Shown here: positions 22,765 through 33,600 of the stretch, one piece after another
How the letters are laid out: the number at the start of each line of letters is the position of its first letter
How positions within the stretch are numbered: position 1 is the first letter of the stretch
NCBI GenBank assembly: GCA_017311315.1
Contig: CM029642.1
Location: 18,366,560 to 18,430,559 of the forward strand
DNA from: Dendrocalamus latiflorus
Lineage: Eukaryota; Streptophyta; Magnoliopsida; Poales; Poaceae
Reading direction: 5' to 3'
DNA length: 64,000 bases
The notes under the pieces: model-generated
Databases searched by the model: none
The model's input: only the letters and a program-made list of their open reading frames with translations
Told to the model about the DNA's origin: nothing
Program-made: the position numbers and the translations under genes

Positions 22765-22955
22765 GATGAGAGTTGTGTGTATGTGTATGTGTATTTTATA
22801 TGTGTGCGTGACGATGTATGTGTGTATATATGTATGTGTATGTGTATTGGCGTCAATATATGTATGTATATATGATTTGAGACTTTATTGAGAGTTATGC
22901 GTATGTGTTTTATATGTGAATGTATGTATATGTGTGCATGTGTTTATATGCAGAA
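22765..22955. repeat. (TATGTG)n microsatellite
   Basis: Imperfect TATG/TGTG-rich repeats dominate this ~190-bp stretch inside the MULE. ORFs through it on both strands are low-complexity translations and are not annotated as genes. Confidence 0.85.
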
Positions 22956-22993
22956 ACAGACAGCTCTTTGCTGTTTTTTCTGTAGGTTTGCGT

Positions 22994-23155
22994 ATAACGG
23001 CGCCAAAGACTCTGGCGCCAAGGTACTGAAGAACGGCGCCTGCACCTTTGGCGCCAAAGTATGGCGCCAAAATTTTGTGCGCCGTACTCCAATATCTCGG
23101 CGCCCTAGTGGTTGGCGCCGTGACACTTTCATACAGCGCCAGGTTGTTTGGCGCC
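22994..23155. promoter_or_regulatory. internal cluster of GGCGCC palindromes
   Basis: Eight perfect GGCGCC sites occur in about 160 bp, together with near-matches such as CAGCGCC. The same hexamer is clustered in both TIRs (six and seven copies) and is almost absent from the AT-rich flanks. It could be a transposase- or host-factor-binding array, or the remnant of another TIR. The function is inference. Confidence 0.6.
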
Positions 23156-23367
23156 TTTATTACTACACTTGCTTTATAAGTGCAAGCTTGGCCTAGTTGT
23201 TTCGTTCCATCCGCACATACAATACTAATTGACATTCACCAAATGAATAAGCACAGCCCAAAATAACATACTGAGTGCATACATCCACATACATACATAG
23301 TCCACATACATAGTTTATAAATTTTCAGAAAATACATACGTCCCCATACATCAAACATTAAAATAAC

Positions 23368-23907
23368 CTACTGAGTGCATCGAGGCCACTTTCCCTTCCT
23401 CTGAGCATCAGGGTACTGCTCAAGGGCTGCCTTGGCACGCCGCGCTCTCTCTAGCTTCTTCTGCCTTTCTCCCTTGCGCTTTGCCGCAGCCCTCCTACGC
23501 TCCTCCTCACGGTGTTCCCTCGCGGCCTCCTCCTGTTTCTTCTCCCTTTCCCACCTCTCCTTTCGTTCTTCATCCCACTTCTTATTGGCGTCAAGATATT
23601 GTTTGTCATCCTCAGCGATCGCAGTGTCGATCCACTGCTCAAAATCACAAAGCGGTGGAGGCTCCTGCAAATGTACGCATTCGTTAAACCAACAGAATTA
23701 ATACGAATTCGATGAATCGACAATATAGCATACCATCTTGCCGAGGACAACGGCGGCACGTGGCGGATCAAACGCCCAGTTGGCGCACATCCAGTACCTC
23801 TGCCTATATGTATCCGGATCATCCGACCTTTCCACTTTGCAAGGATCGCCGCAATAACACATCGGCACGGGAACACCGGATGGAGGTGGCAAACGAGTGA
23901 AGCCCAT
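23368..23907 (-). CDS. GRF-type zinc-finger / coiled-coil protein carried by the MULE
   Basis: Two exons on minus: 23907-23734 and 23664-23368, joined by GTATGC...TTTGCAG, encode 156 residues. Residues ~12-50 form a GRF-like zinc finger (PMCYCGDPCKVE ... RQRYWMCANWAF: C-x-C-G-x3-C plus a later YWMC). Residues ~60-140 are a Glu/Arg/Lys-rich coiled coil (EERKERWEREKKQEEA onward), ending in a short basic tail. The ATG lies 6 nt after an acceptor (23915-23914). The matching donor is in the right TIR at 24186, so it shares the TIR promoter and 5'UTR-intron plan of the convergent transposase gene. It sits where mudrB lies in MuDR but is not similar to it as far as I can judge. Function is unknown; nucleic-acid binding is plausible. 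Confidence 0.8.
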
Positions 23908-24009
23908 GACAACCTAAAATGCGAAATGAATAAGATTTATAATTTTTCTCGTTTCTAACCCTAGGTTAGCTAGTTACCCAAATCAAACCCTAATCCAACT
24001 AATTTCAAT

Positions 24010-24595
24010 CTAGAAACGGATCTATACACATTATTACTAATACATTACGCATATCTATTGCGAATCGAACCTAAAACCGAACTAAATCCAACTAATTTCA
24101 TCTAGGGTTTCAAATTTTGCCCTACGAAATGTACCTCAAATAATCCATATCTACTGCAACAAATCAAAGGAGGAGAGGGAGCTCACCTTGCTTGCTCGGT
24201 TTGGAAGCAAAATCGCGAAAAAATCGATGGATTGGGATGGATTTGGGGAGGGGAGAGACGGGCGGCGGCGGCTGTTCTCTGCTCGGTCTGTTCGAGCAGA
24301 GCACTGAGGGGTGGTGAGGGGCCGGGGGCTGCGCACGGGCTTAAGTCCCAGGAAACGGCGCCACGACCGTTAGCGCCGTGGGTACACGTGACGGCGCCAT
24401 GTTCATTGGCGCCGTGATATGCCACCGTGGATCCTACGTGTCCACTCACGGCGCCAACGAATATGGCGCCGTCACGTGTACCATGGGCGCCATGTGCATT
24501 GGCGCCGTGCTAGGGGTCCATTTTTGCAAATCTTTTCTCCAGGAGTCCATATGTAAAAAACTTTAAAATTTTGGGCTAAAAAGCAAAAATTTTAC
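24010..24595 (-). repeat. right terminal inverted repeat of the MULE
   Basis: Nearly complementary to 20144-20730. Seven perfect GGCGCC palindromes lie between about 24355 and 24507. The minus-strand donor AAG|GTGAGC is at 24187/24186. This TIR should drive the GRF zinc-finger gene. Confidence 0.93.
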
Positions 24596-24604
24596 GTCAT
24601 TAGG

Positions 24605-24850
24605 TGGGCGTCGTTCCGGAGAGGGACGTGGTTGGCGAGAGCGTCCTTTCTACTTTTCTATTTCTAGGCCACATTTCCTACATTTTTTATTTCCGAAATA
24701 TTAAATACTACTAATAAAAAAATTGCCTACAAAATTAACATATCAATGCATCTAACTTTGGATAAGCTCCAGATAGAAAAGTAATGCCCATGTTAATTAC
24801 CAGTTACGACAGAAGATATTTGCAAGTTACATTAGCAACGAAACTGAAAC
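24605..24850. other. MULE flank, no recognisable gene
   Basis: Sequence between the MULE target duplication and the next MITE. AT-rich after 24660, with no ORF or repeat that I can support. Confidence 0.4.
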
Positions 24851-24853
24851 TTA

Positions 24854-25083
24854 GGCCCCGTTTGGTACAGCTCTAGCTCCGAGATCTATGTTGGATCTGT
24901 AGTTTGTTGACTAAATTAAAGTGATTTAAATATTTTTATTTAATATATAATATAAATGAAATGAGTCATGTAAATGCACTTAACATGCCTGCAACTCTAG
25001 ATCCAGGATTTTCTAGAGCTACAGATGACCAGCTCTAGGAAATCTATAGATTTCCTAGAGCTAGAGCTCTGCCAAACGGGGCC
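24854..25083 (+). mobile_element. Tourist-like MITE (TIR GGCCCCGTTTGG)
   Basis: 230 bp, starting GGCCCCGTTTGG and ending CCAAACGGGGCC, flanked by TTA at 24851-24853 and 25084-25086. An internal AGCTCTAG-rich palindromic region lies near its right end. The perfect 12-bp termini and intact target duplication suggest a fairly young insertion. Confidence 0.88.
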
Positions 25084-25738
25084 TTAGAAGAGCCGAGTAT
25101 CTGGCTAATGAGAATGTGAGCCGAGACACAAGTCCTGGAATCAGCACCTTTCTGAATAACCCTAGAAACATTCTCAAATGTCTGATGCATGCATGGTTGT
25201 CATGGAGTCGCAAAGGCATCGCCGTGGAGGCTCGTCTTGCCTTGACCAACTAGGCGAGTGCCTAGGATTTTACAACGTCCACGGCGAGCGGCTAGCGAGA
25301 TATATACGGCGAGCAAAAGAAGCGTCAACTATATATCAACGGTAGCTGGTATAGATCATGGGTGGGATTAAATGTTGGAAGTTATCAAAGGCTAAGATAA
25401 GCTTTTGTATTCAGTTGGCACACAATTTTTATTATGTGAGGAATTTCGCATAGTAAAGTGGAGGTGCCCTGTCTGCAGCATAGAGAGGGAAATAAATATC
25501 TTGTTTTTATTGCCCTCTAAGAGGACAAAGGATTAATGGGTTAGTCTTGTTAACACCGTTCTACCTATTTGCTTCAGAAACAGGAAGGTAGTTAGGTAGA
25601 GGCAATTGACCTGTAAACAAAATGATGTGATTAATATTTTCTGTACAATTACACAGTTTCGAAGTGATTTGATGATTGTCTATTTAGTCCTTTGCCTTGC
25701 GTCTTTATCTTTTTGCTTATGTGTTTATTCATTGACAG

Positions 25739-26012
25739 GATGAGAAGGAAGATTCACAGGTTAAAGAAATCTACACTGATCATCAATCCAATGTAGTTGA
25801 TGCTCAAAATGTGGTATGTACCGATGGACCTTGTCTCTGCTCTTCGAGATGTTGTCAGAATGCAGTTGTGATTGTGTAAATTATGGTTTGGTTTGGGCTG
25901 CAAGTAATGTTTGATTTTGTATTTGTTCTTGTTTGGTTGATGCTCACAGGATGAATTAAGAAAGGTCTTGCCCTCCATAACCAGTAGTCATGTGGCTGCC
26001 ATCCGTATTCAG
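25739..26012 (+). pseudogene. two captured exons of an unidentified gene
   Basis: Exon 25739-25813 (75 nt) has acceptor TTGACAG and donor GTATGT. Exon 25950-26012 (63 nt) has acceptor CTCACAG and donor GTCACG. Both are phase 0 and join in frame as 46 residues ending HVAAIRIQ, which faintly resembles the start of an IQ motif. No start or stop codon belongs to it. It looks like an internal gene fragment carried with its introns. The IQ idea rests on a few residues. Confidence 0.45.
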
Positions 26013-26332
26013 GTCACGTCAGATGGACCCATCCAACTTTGCAATAGCACTGCAGTTTGCAAGCATCAGCTGAGAAGAGCCCACACACAAATAAATGCAG
26101 CTCACATAAGATGGACTCATTCAACTCTGCTCAAATAAACCTTCAAAGCTAGTAGAGAGAATCAAATTGAAACATCCACGCGTTTGGTGCCTCACCGAGG
26201 TCTTCAGTCTTCTTATTGCCAAGCATGCGAGCTTTAGCTTTAGTAGTGATCGGCAATGTTGTGCCACACTGAATCCTACTCTATCAATTGGATTTCCGAT
26301 GACAGCGAAGTCTTTGCTCAGTGCTCATGGCA

Positions 26333-26690
26333 TTGCAGGATTGAGAGGCACCAGGTGCACACCTAGAAGATGGACAGGTGGCAGCGTAAAGTTTCTATCG
26401 GCAGGACAATGGGATACATATTTTCTTTTCATCCTTTTGGAGTGATTGAAATGAGACTTCAAAATAATAAATAACCTTTCTTGCAACATTACATTTTTAG
26501 GAGTGGCCAACCTCTCCCTCCGTGTGTGCGCGGGCGCGCGTGCAAAGTTGGACATGAGAGGAGGGGTATATGGGGACTGTGGACGAAGCTGGATTGATCA
26601 GCGGAGTTCGATGCCGACAACTGAGAGCAGTTTTCATGGCTGGTGGTTTTCAATACAAGGAAATGCGGGCCTTAATTCAATAGTAATTCA
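26333..26690 (+). repeat. dispersed repeat, copy B (partner of 506-865)
   Basis: Aligns with copy A across about 355 bp. Near its right end TTCAATACAAGGAAATGCG is duplicated (about 26649 and 26687), where the homology stops. A GC-rich block begins just beyond. Confidence 0.75.
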
Positions 26691-26859
26691 ATACAAGGAA
26701 ATGCGTAGCCGTGGGGGAGGGGGGCAAAGGTCAAGTTGGGCGTTTTCGTGCCAGCCTGGTCTAAGCGCCATATGGTGGGCCATGTTGACACGGTACGGAC
26801 GAAGGGCCGTATCGGACCTACAAAACCGGCCCAGCCGGGCCTGGCACGGTGGCGGTCGC

Positions 26860-27175
26860 CACCGCCTCCTCTGCCTCACCGGCTGCTGCTCCACCTCCCG
26901 CGCGTTGGCGGCGCGGAGGGAGGAGGTGCGGCGCCCCGCGCGTCTCGCGGCGGAGGAGTCCGAGCTGGCGGAGCGGGAGTCGGTGCTCGCGTACTACTCG
27001 GAGCTGTTCCCAGGCGTGGTGCACGCGGCGGAGGTGCCCGATGCGCCGATGTGGGCGCCCCCCGCGGCGGTTCCGGCGCGGGAGGAGGAGCTGGCGAAGG
27101 CGCCGCAGCCCCTGGCGGGGGCCAAGGCCCAAGGGGGTCTGCGCGGTGTGCTTCAGACTCACGACCCATACGGCC
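26860..27175 (+). pseudogene. GC-rich coding fragment, unidentified
   Basis: The frame giving RREEVRRPARLAAEESELAE, then YYSELFPGVVHAAEVPDAPM, reads like genuine protein (charged helix, then a structured segment, then a Pro/Ala-rich tail). I do not recognise the family. It runs into unrelated sequence on both sides, and alternative frames give long Arg/Ala-rich translations typical of GC-rich DNA. Probably an exon fragment adjacent to the PIG-F fragment. Confidence 0.35.
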
Positions 27176-27256
27176 ATAAGCCACATTGCCACTGCCGGAA
27201 AGACGCCCGTGCCGCCGTCGCGCCCAGCCAGTAGATTCCTTAGGCATGGCCCTGCC

Positions 27257-28236
27257 ATGGGCGCGGAGGCCACCCAGATCAGCGCCTTTACCCCTGCGGC
27301 CGCCCACGCGCTCTGCTTGGCAGGCCTCGCTGGCCGCGGCGCCCTCGTCTCTGACCCCTCACTCGCACTCCGCCTCCTCGTGGTACGATCACTTCCCCCC
27401 TCTCCTCACCTCAGCGCCGCCTACCACGTATCTTCTGCTCCCTTCCCTCTCCTATCTTCTGACCCGTACTATGCTTTTCTCTAGGTCCGTGAAGCGCCGC
27501 TTGTCATCGCGGTGTTCAGTTTGCTCCGCGCAGATCCCAAACACTGCTCGGTGCGATCTGCTGTTTCTTCCGATTTTGATGGGGTGATTGGGTTTCTTTA
27601 ATTGCAGTTTCTTAAGGCGGCTGCGCGAGGATTGCTTGGCTTGCCCGTGGGTTGGTTCTGTTCTTTGCTGCGTTTGCACTTTGGTCTGTACAACTCTTAG
27701 GATTACACGCATCATTAATCCATGTTGAATGCATTACAAAAACGAATAAAAAAACTTAATGCTGGAGATCTGATTCAGTATCCAGTTCTCACTACCTAGT
27801 AACATAAGCCGATTTACTATTTTGGAATAACAGTCACAAGTGAGATACTTATGATCTGCTTATCTTTCCCCCTTCCATTTCTTCTTTCTTATGTTACACA
27901 CTGCTGTCTGGCAGGAGCATTCCTAAATGCATTTGGCGCGATTGTTCTTGGTGCACCTGTTGGAATCAAGTGTATACTGACAAGGACGCTTAGGATTGTT
28001 GTTTGTTCTATAATACAGGCTAATTAGGAATCATCACTAGAATCACCATTTATGCTGTTTGTTGTATATTTGTCCTTATATTGTATATCTGATTTTAGCA
28101 GAATTCACAAATATATTACATTCCATACACCAGTCTTAATAAAAGCATACATACTAATCTTTATCTGATGGGATTGTTCATTTGCAGGTACTGGCCAGCA
28201 ACAGCCTATTGGTTGCTTCTCATGTTCCTGTTCACA
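27257..28236 (+). pseudogene. PIG-F-like gene, five in-frame N-terminal exons
   Basis: PIG-F is an ER membrane protein that works with PIG-O/PIG-G when ethanolamine phosphate is added to GPI anchors. Five exons with good splice sites (27257-27382, 27485-27550, 27608-27650, 27915-27969, 28188-28236) join without a break into 113 residues. MGAEATQISAFTPAAAHAL is the start. Middle segments read VIAVFSLLRADPKHCS and LLGLPVGAFLNAFGAIVLG, then APVGIKYWPATAYWLLLMF. The NAFGAIVLGAPVG block and the following WxLLMFLFT match plant PIG-F as I recall it. The C-terminal half is missing: after the last donor (GTAAGT at 28237) unrelated sequence follows. It is either a captured fragment or a 3'-truncated gene. 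Confidence 0.7.
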
Positions 28237-30290
28237 GTAAGTGGCATTTGCCCTTCTTTATTTATACTAGACTGAGCACTTGAGCACAACAAGATTGACA
28301 ACCGGACAACAGGCAGTTTTGCTGGTCTTGTGCTAGTTCAGACCGACGATGTTCAGGTGCAAGCAGCAAGGCCGTCAAGTACTGGTGAGTGGGCTGAAAT
28401 CCTGTTCCTAATCCCTTTTCAATTCATTAAATTTCAGTGGGTGATTGGGAAATTACAGGACGATAATCTGCGATTTACACAATTGGGACTTGGGAGTGGG
28501 GATGCGCTGTATTTTGTAGAAATTTGGGCATTGGTAACATGTAATTGGCTAGTAGTTCAGCAATATTTGGGTTTTGCCCCCAATTTTTTGGGTGCTGCGA
28601 ACATGGCTGCTTGCCATGTGAGTTAGGTCTATTGTTAACCCTCCATTTAGTCCTTTTATTTGTGTCTATTTGTAATTTCAATTTTGGAAAATCTTAGGTG
28701 GATCCGTGGATGTACAACATCTCTAATAGAAACACGGATTGATAGAACTTTGCTTGTGAATTGGCCAGCTATTGTAGAAATCTGAAGAAAATGTGATGGC
28801 ACGAGAGGAATGAAGATGGCGGCCACCACCTTTGCCATCTATAGTGACTTAGGGCTAGGCTAGGGTGGCATGTAGGCTTTGGGCCGTGTCTGGGCTTGGC
28901 TAGAGGTGAGGTGGGCCAGCACGACACAACCCAAGTCCTACCTAGAGGGGGGGGGGGGCGCAAATGCATTGACATAGTACTTCTGAATCCTGTTGAGTAG
29001 GTTAATAAGTAGTAGGTCATTGTTTATTGTACTATGTTATAAAACGCAAGGTAGAAATAGACGATCATGAGAGTAGTAGGCGCCGCCTCCACGGTAACCT
29101 CATTGCGCAGCCACCGTCTCGCCTCGGCCTCTCTTCGGCCACTCCGACTACCTCGGTGAGTTATACTCTCCCCCCTATATGCTCGTGCTCTCCTCCTTTT
29201 CTTCTCCTCTCCCTTCGGCTGCCGCTGCCCTATTTCCTCACCGCACCCGGCCACCTTGAGCCTTGCTGAGCTACCTCTGCCCCACCCCGACTCGTGATGT
29301 CGCTTCCCTTGCTTCGTAGCCCCTCCGGTGCCCCATTTTTTTGGTCGCCACTGTCTCCTTGGCCGCCCCTCGCCACCACCATTGCCAAGAGCTGTGCGCT
29401 ATCGCCCCATGCCTTCCTTTGTTTTAGCTCGAGGGCTTCCTTTGTCTCCTGTGTTGCTCCATTTCTTTGTGCAATCATATGATAGGTAGGCCCATATAAT
29501 TAAAAGCTATACAATGTAGTCACTAATAAGTATGTGTATGTGATTAATTCTAGAATACAAATAAAAATATGGTGAAAAATAATTTAGTTTCAAATAGAAA
29601 TACAGATAAAATATTTTAATTATAAATTTAGAATCCGGATATATGGAAATAAAAATTTTTAGGGATTAAATTTTGAATAATTGCACACCAACAAAGATTT
29701 GTAAGTTAATAATAATTAGTGTAGGTTTAAGCAATGAGGAATATAAATTAATTATATATTCTAAATATCATGGCAAGCCTTATGACAATTGAGTTCAGAT
29801 AAGATAATTAGCCGATATGCCTCTGTCACTTGAATTAAACCACATGCTTAAAGTAAAGGTATGCTAAAATGTAGTTTTTGTAAATATATATAATAATCAA
29901 GGTTACGTAGGGTAAAAAAGGCTAATTAGAATAAGTGGATTAATTAATATGTTGCTAGGATTTAAATTGAAGTATCCACTTTAATTAACGACCTTCCCCT
30001 AAGAGATAACTTAGATCGAAATAGAGGTTATATATAAAGCCAATCAATATTTGTATTTGAAATCCATATGCTTGTTGGAGGTCCTATTAAGATATAGTTT
30101 TTGTATAAATGGTATTAAAATCATTAGCATGCCGTTAGAGCTGAAAATTCAAAAGTAGGTTTAATTAAAAGTGAGATTGAAATATAATTGTATATATCAA
30201 GCTCGGCCTCACATAAATATATTCTAACTAAAATTCAGTTATGCTAGATAATAACTAAAAATAATTAAAAATAATTAATGTACCAATCTC
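28237..30290. other. mosaic/intergenic sequence without a supportable gene
   Basis: A short frame at 28330-28626 follows the PIG-F fragment but has no recognisable domain. A G12-13 run lies at about 28946-28958. A GC-rich, pyrimidine-rich patch (29070-29470) resembles 5' gene sequence but shows no convincing exon. 29480-30290 is very AT-rich and repeat-like. Confidence 0.4.
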
Positions 30291-30296
30291 AGTTAT

Positions 30297-30390
30297 GCGA
30301 GCCTTAGCTCTTGAATCTGCTCAACAATATCATGGTGAGCTCCCAACTTCTTCACTTTCTTAATGCAGCTGAGGAAGTATGCCATAATAC
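30297..30390 (-). pseudogene. short CC-domain relic of an NLR gene
   Basis: About 90 bp match the CC-coding region of the NLR at 35035-35135 (GCGAGCC, TCTTGAATCTGCTC and GGTGAGCTCCCAACTTCTTC), same strand. It is an isolated scrap about 5 kb downstream of the gene it resembles. It is followed directly by a TCTGACCGG-type repeat fragment. Confidence 0.75.
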
Positions 30391-30394
30391 TTCA

Positions 30395-30665
30395 GGTTCG
30401 GTCTGACTGCCAAATAGGACCAGACTGCCAACCAGGACCGGTCAGACCGGTTGAGCCCAGTGCAAAATAACTCTCTTTTAAAAAATGCAACCGTCATTAA
30501 AACCCGAGTCATACTACTTGACGGTCTGATTGGTGGCACCCAGCGGTCAGACCGGTTTTTTCTGACAAAACCCAATGAAGAATGCAAACTATGTAAAATT
30601 CAAATTCCAACTCAACAAACTTGGCAATATATAGTTCATCGCACAATATCGTAGACCTTCTCACA
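30395..30665. repeat. GGTCAGACCGG-type repeat fragment (partner at 40960-41165)
   Basis: Contains GACCGGTCAGACCGG motifs and then AATGCAAACTATGTAAAATT, shared with 40960-41165. It is likely a retroelement fragment. In both places it sits beside an NLR-block relic. Confidence 0.65.
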
Positions 30666-33600
30666 TGGTCCCACGTATAACAGCAAGTGTCATGATACAG
30701 TGTGCTGAACTACCGCATGCGTATTTAGATTGGAAAACAGCTGAAACGCTCTTTTTTTAAGAGTACAGTTATTGGTCATGCTTGCCTGATGCCTTCAGTG
30801 CTCTATTGTGATTAATTAAACTGACAAGGAAACATTTATGCAACCATGGAATTTGGATGTTCCACGATTATGTTCTCACAGTCACAGCATCTGATAGATC
30901 AAAGTTCTCCTAGGTTAAGGGAGCAGAAGCAGAGCAACGTTGCTCAAAATTTCTATAAATCGATGTGAGGTTACTATGTTTCAAACTTGTAATGAAACCT
31001 TAGTATTTGGGTAGCTACATGGAGGTGAGATAAGTTTAGTGCAAGGCCAGCCCAAGCACGTACAGTTGTTATGCACAGTTATCCCCTAGAACAAAAGCTT
31101 AGTGCATACTGTACTGATCAAACATATGAAAAATGATTACATAAATTTCTAAAGCAGAAGCATAACATAATGCGGTTCAAGTTTCTGATATGTTCTCGTT
31201 ACATGGAATCAAGTGCATGTTCAGAACAAATAGAAGCTTGTTCTCGAAAAAAGAAACAATAATATAGAAACCTTCTAAATGGAACCCAAAAACTTCGAAG
31301 TAGCAAACAGATTGAGCACTCTATTGCACAGAGAGATAGCTCGTTTCAAGTCCACTCAATGCAGCCGGAGGAAAGTGATAACAAATTTTGATCCAATAGC
31401 ACAATGAGTAACCTTGGATATTCTAGTGAGTAACTCCATTTACTTCAGCAATAGTTGTGATCTAAAAACAATTGAACAGGCGAATCTCATTTCAGGCCAG
31501 CTCAGCCTGCTGTCTTGATGACCTGACACGAGATTTCATTCTGTAAGAAAAAAAATCATCATATCATATGGCCACAAGAGCCATTTTGATTTAAAACTTG
31601 GCAGGAACAATAGTTGAGCTTCGCCATGTAAAGGAAACAAAACCTGAGAAAATTGAACCAGAAGTTAGGGGTAGTAAATCTCGTATTGCTTTCTCGAAAC
31701 ATGCATAACTGGGTGTAACGAAATAAATAGAATCGATACTGTAGCAGTGTAACTTATACAGTTTAAGTGTTTGTTAAACACATATTATCATAATTGTTTG
31801 ATGACATGGACATGGCATTGCTCAATATAAAAGAACGAAAGGAGCTGTGCACCAAGACGCACATATTTTATATATGTACCATGGATGGTCTAATTGCTGG
31901 TTCACATGGATAGGTTCACCGATACAAAACTAAATGTTTGAGTAAACAAGTATAAAAACATTTTCTCCAGTGAGTAGCTTTTGTCAAGACACAATCGAAA
32001 GTCACTACTATCAGAAAAAGAATATGGTCAGATTAGCAGTATTTTTTTTTTGAACGGCTCATAGATGAGCAGTATTTTTGCTTGGCTAAGGCGATTGGGC
32101 TCATGCATGTACATCATTGTCTAGTTGAATTAACAGCGTACATGAGCATCTCGGAGGATTGGATGAGCTTATACTTGATCATACCTAAGATGCAGAACCG
32201 GGCTTTCTGCTTGTAGTTGAATTTCCTGTGTTCAATCTGCCGAAATGTGGTGTGGGACAATTGGGAAGTAGACTGGCTGCATTCCTGATGACAGTTTCCA
32301 ATGCCTCCACCTCTTCAACCCTCGCACCCTCACAATCAATATTGACAAAGAGTCTACCGAGGGCAGAGAGGTGGTAGACTCCAAGACCGAGATCGCCACA
32401 TGCAGATTGCACCTCACGTGCTCTGATTTGAATCCAGAGATCTTTGAGCTTTGGCATGGCTCCAGCTTCGAACATCAGGCCTGTGATATAACACTCGAAG
32501 TAGAAGACCTTTACACATCTGAATCTGTTGTTGCATACAATGAACCTTTCCTTTGGGTCAACTCCTTCTGATTGTAACTCCAGATATAGCAAGGCAGGCA
32601 AGTCCCCAAGGATCTGGAGGGTTTCCTGTGTCACTTGATTAACCTTGATGCATAGCAGGGTGAGATTGGCCAGTGAGGCCATCCACGCTGGAATCCCCAA
32701 GATACAGCAAACTTTGATGTCTAGTTCCCGCATGAGATGAGGAGGTGGGGACAATGAATCCAAAGGGATGTCAGCAGAACTGGAAACATCCCTTAAAACG
32801 TGCAAACATCTAAGGTTTGAACTAAATAGTTTGCAAAGCGACGAAGCCAAGATATCTGCGTACATCATTTTATCACTGTGTGAGTCACTAATGTTGAAAA
32901 CTAGCTTAAGAGTTCTCAATTTGGTCAAATTGCCCAACTCCTGCAAAGAATTTACTGAGCTTTCTTCGTACACACATACTCTTGATAGTTCCTCTAGAGC
33001 TTGCATGTTCCCCACCCCATCCGGCAACTTTACATCATTAGCATGTAAACTTTTCAACCTTTGCAGTTTAACAATACTTGCCGGCAATTCTCTTATATCA
33101 GTACCATGTAGATCCAATGTTTCCAAATGTTGTAGCTCACCTATTTGTTCTGGAAGATTTGTAATGCCACGTGTTTCAATTCGTAGGTACCTCAACTGAG
33201 ATAGCTTCCCAATATTTCTTAGGTCACAATTTTCTAGCTTCCGACTGCTCTCTATATCTAGCACTCTCAGAGCATGCCAGTCTGAAATAGAAAGCATTTG
33301 TATAGAATAAACAAATATGCCAAGGGATCGAACATGAGCAGTGACCATGGATGACATTGCTATCTCATTTTCTTGCCCGCGGTAGTCAAGTGATAGTCGC
33401 CGGATCTTATTTTGTGACATCAACATATGTGTTTGATCACCAATGAAAGTAACAAAATTTTCTTCAACTGCCTTGGATATAATGAGATCAAGAATCATAT
33501 CATGCACACGGCATGCTGTTGCTTGACCATCATACCTCGTATTGACTAGTTGGATCATACTTCTGCTTATAAGTTCATTAAAATAACATTCCCCTTCCTC

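Larger units (their letters stand above)
20144..24595 (+). mobile_element. Mutator-like element (MULE) with long TIRs and two convergent genes
   Basis: A 4,452-bp element bounded by a perfect 9-bp target duplication, GTCATTAGG, at 20135-20143 and 24596-24604. The termini are GTAAAATTTTTGCTTTTTAG and its complement, within inverted repeats of about 587 bp. It contains a mudrA-type transposase relic on plus, a fragment resembling a plant-mobile-domain protein start, a TG-rich microsatellite, a GGCGCC cluster, and an intact-looking GRF zinc-finger gene on minus. Long TIRs, 9-bp duplication and MuDR-type transposase place it in the Mutator superfamily. The damaged catalytic core suggests it cannot move alone. 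Confidence 0.95.

Noticed and set aside
22663..22955. 70-codon ORF through the TG-rich region
   Set aside because: Only the first ~25 codons resemble protein; the rest is microsatellite translation.
26818..27587. Several 130-240-codon ORFs on both strands
   Set aside because: They are other-frame shadows over GC-rich exons; only the frame with the PIG-F exons and one possible exon fragment reads like protein.
32371..33199. Plus-strand ORFs across NLR copy 1
   Set aside because: Antisense shadows of the LRR exon; the same occurs at 47274-48197 in copy 2.
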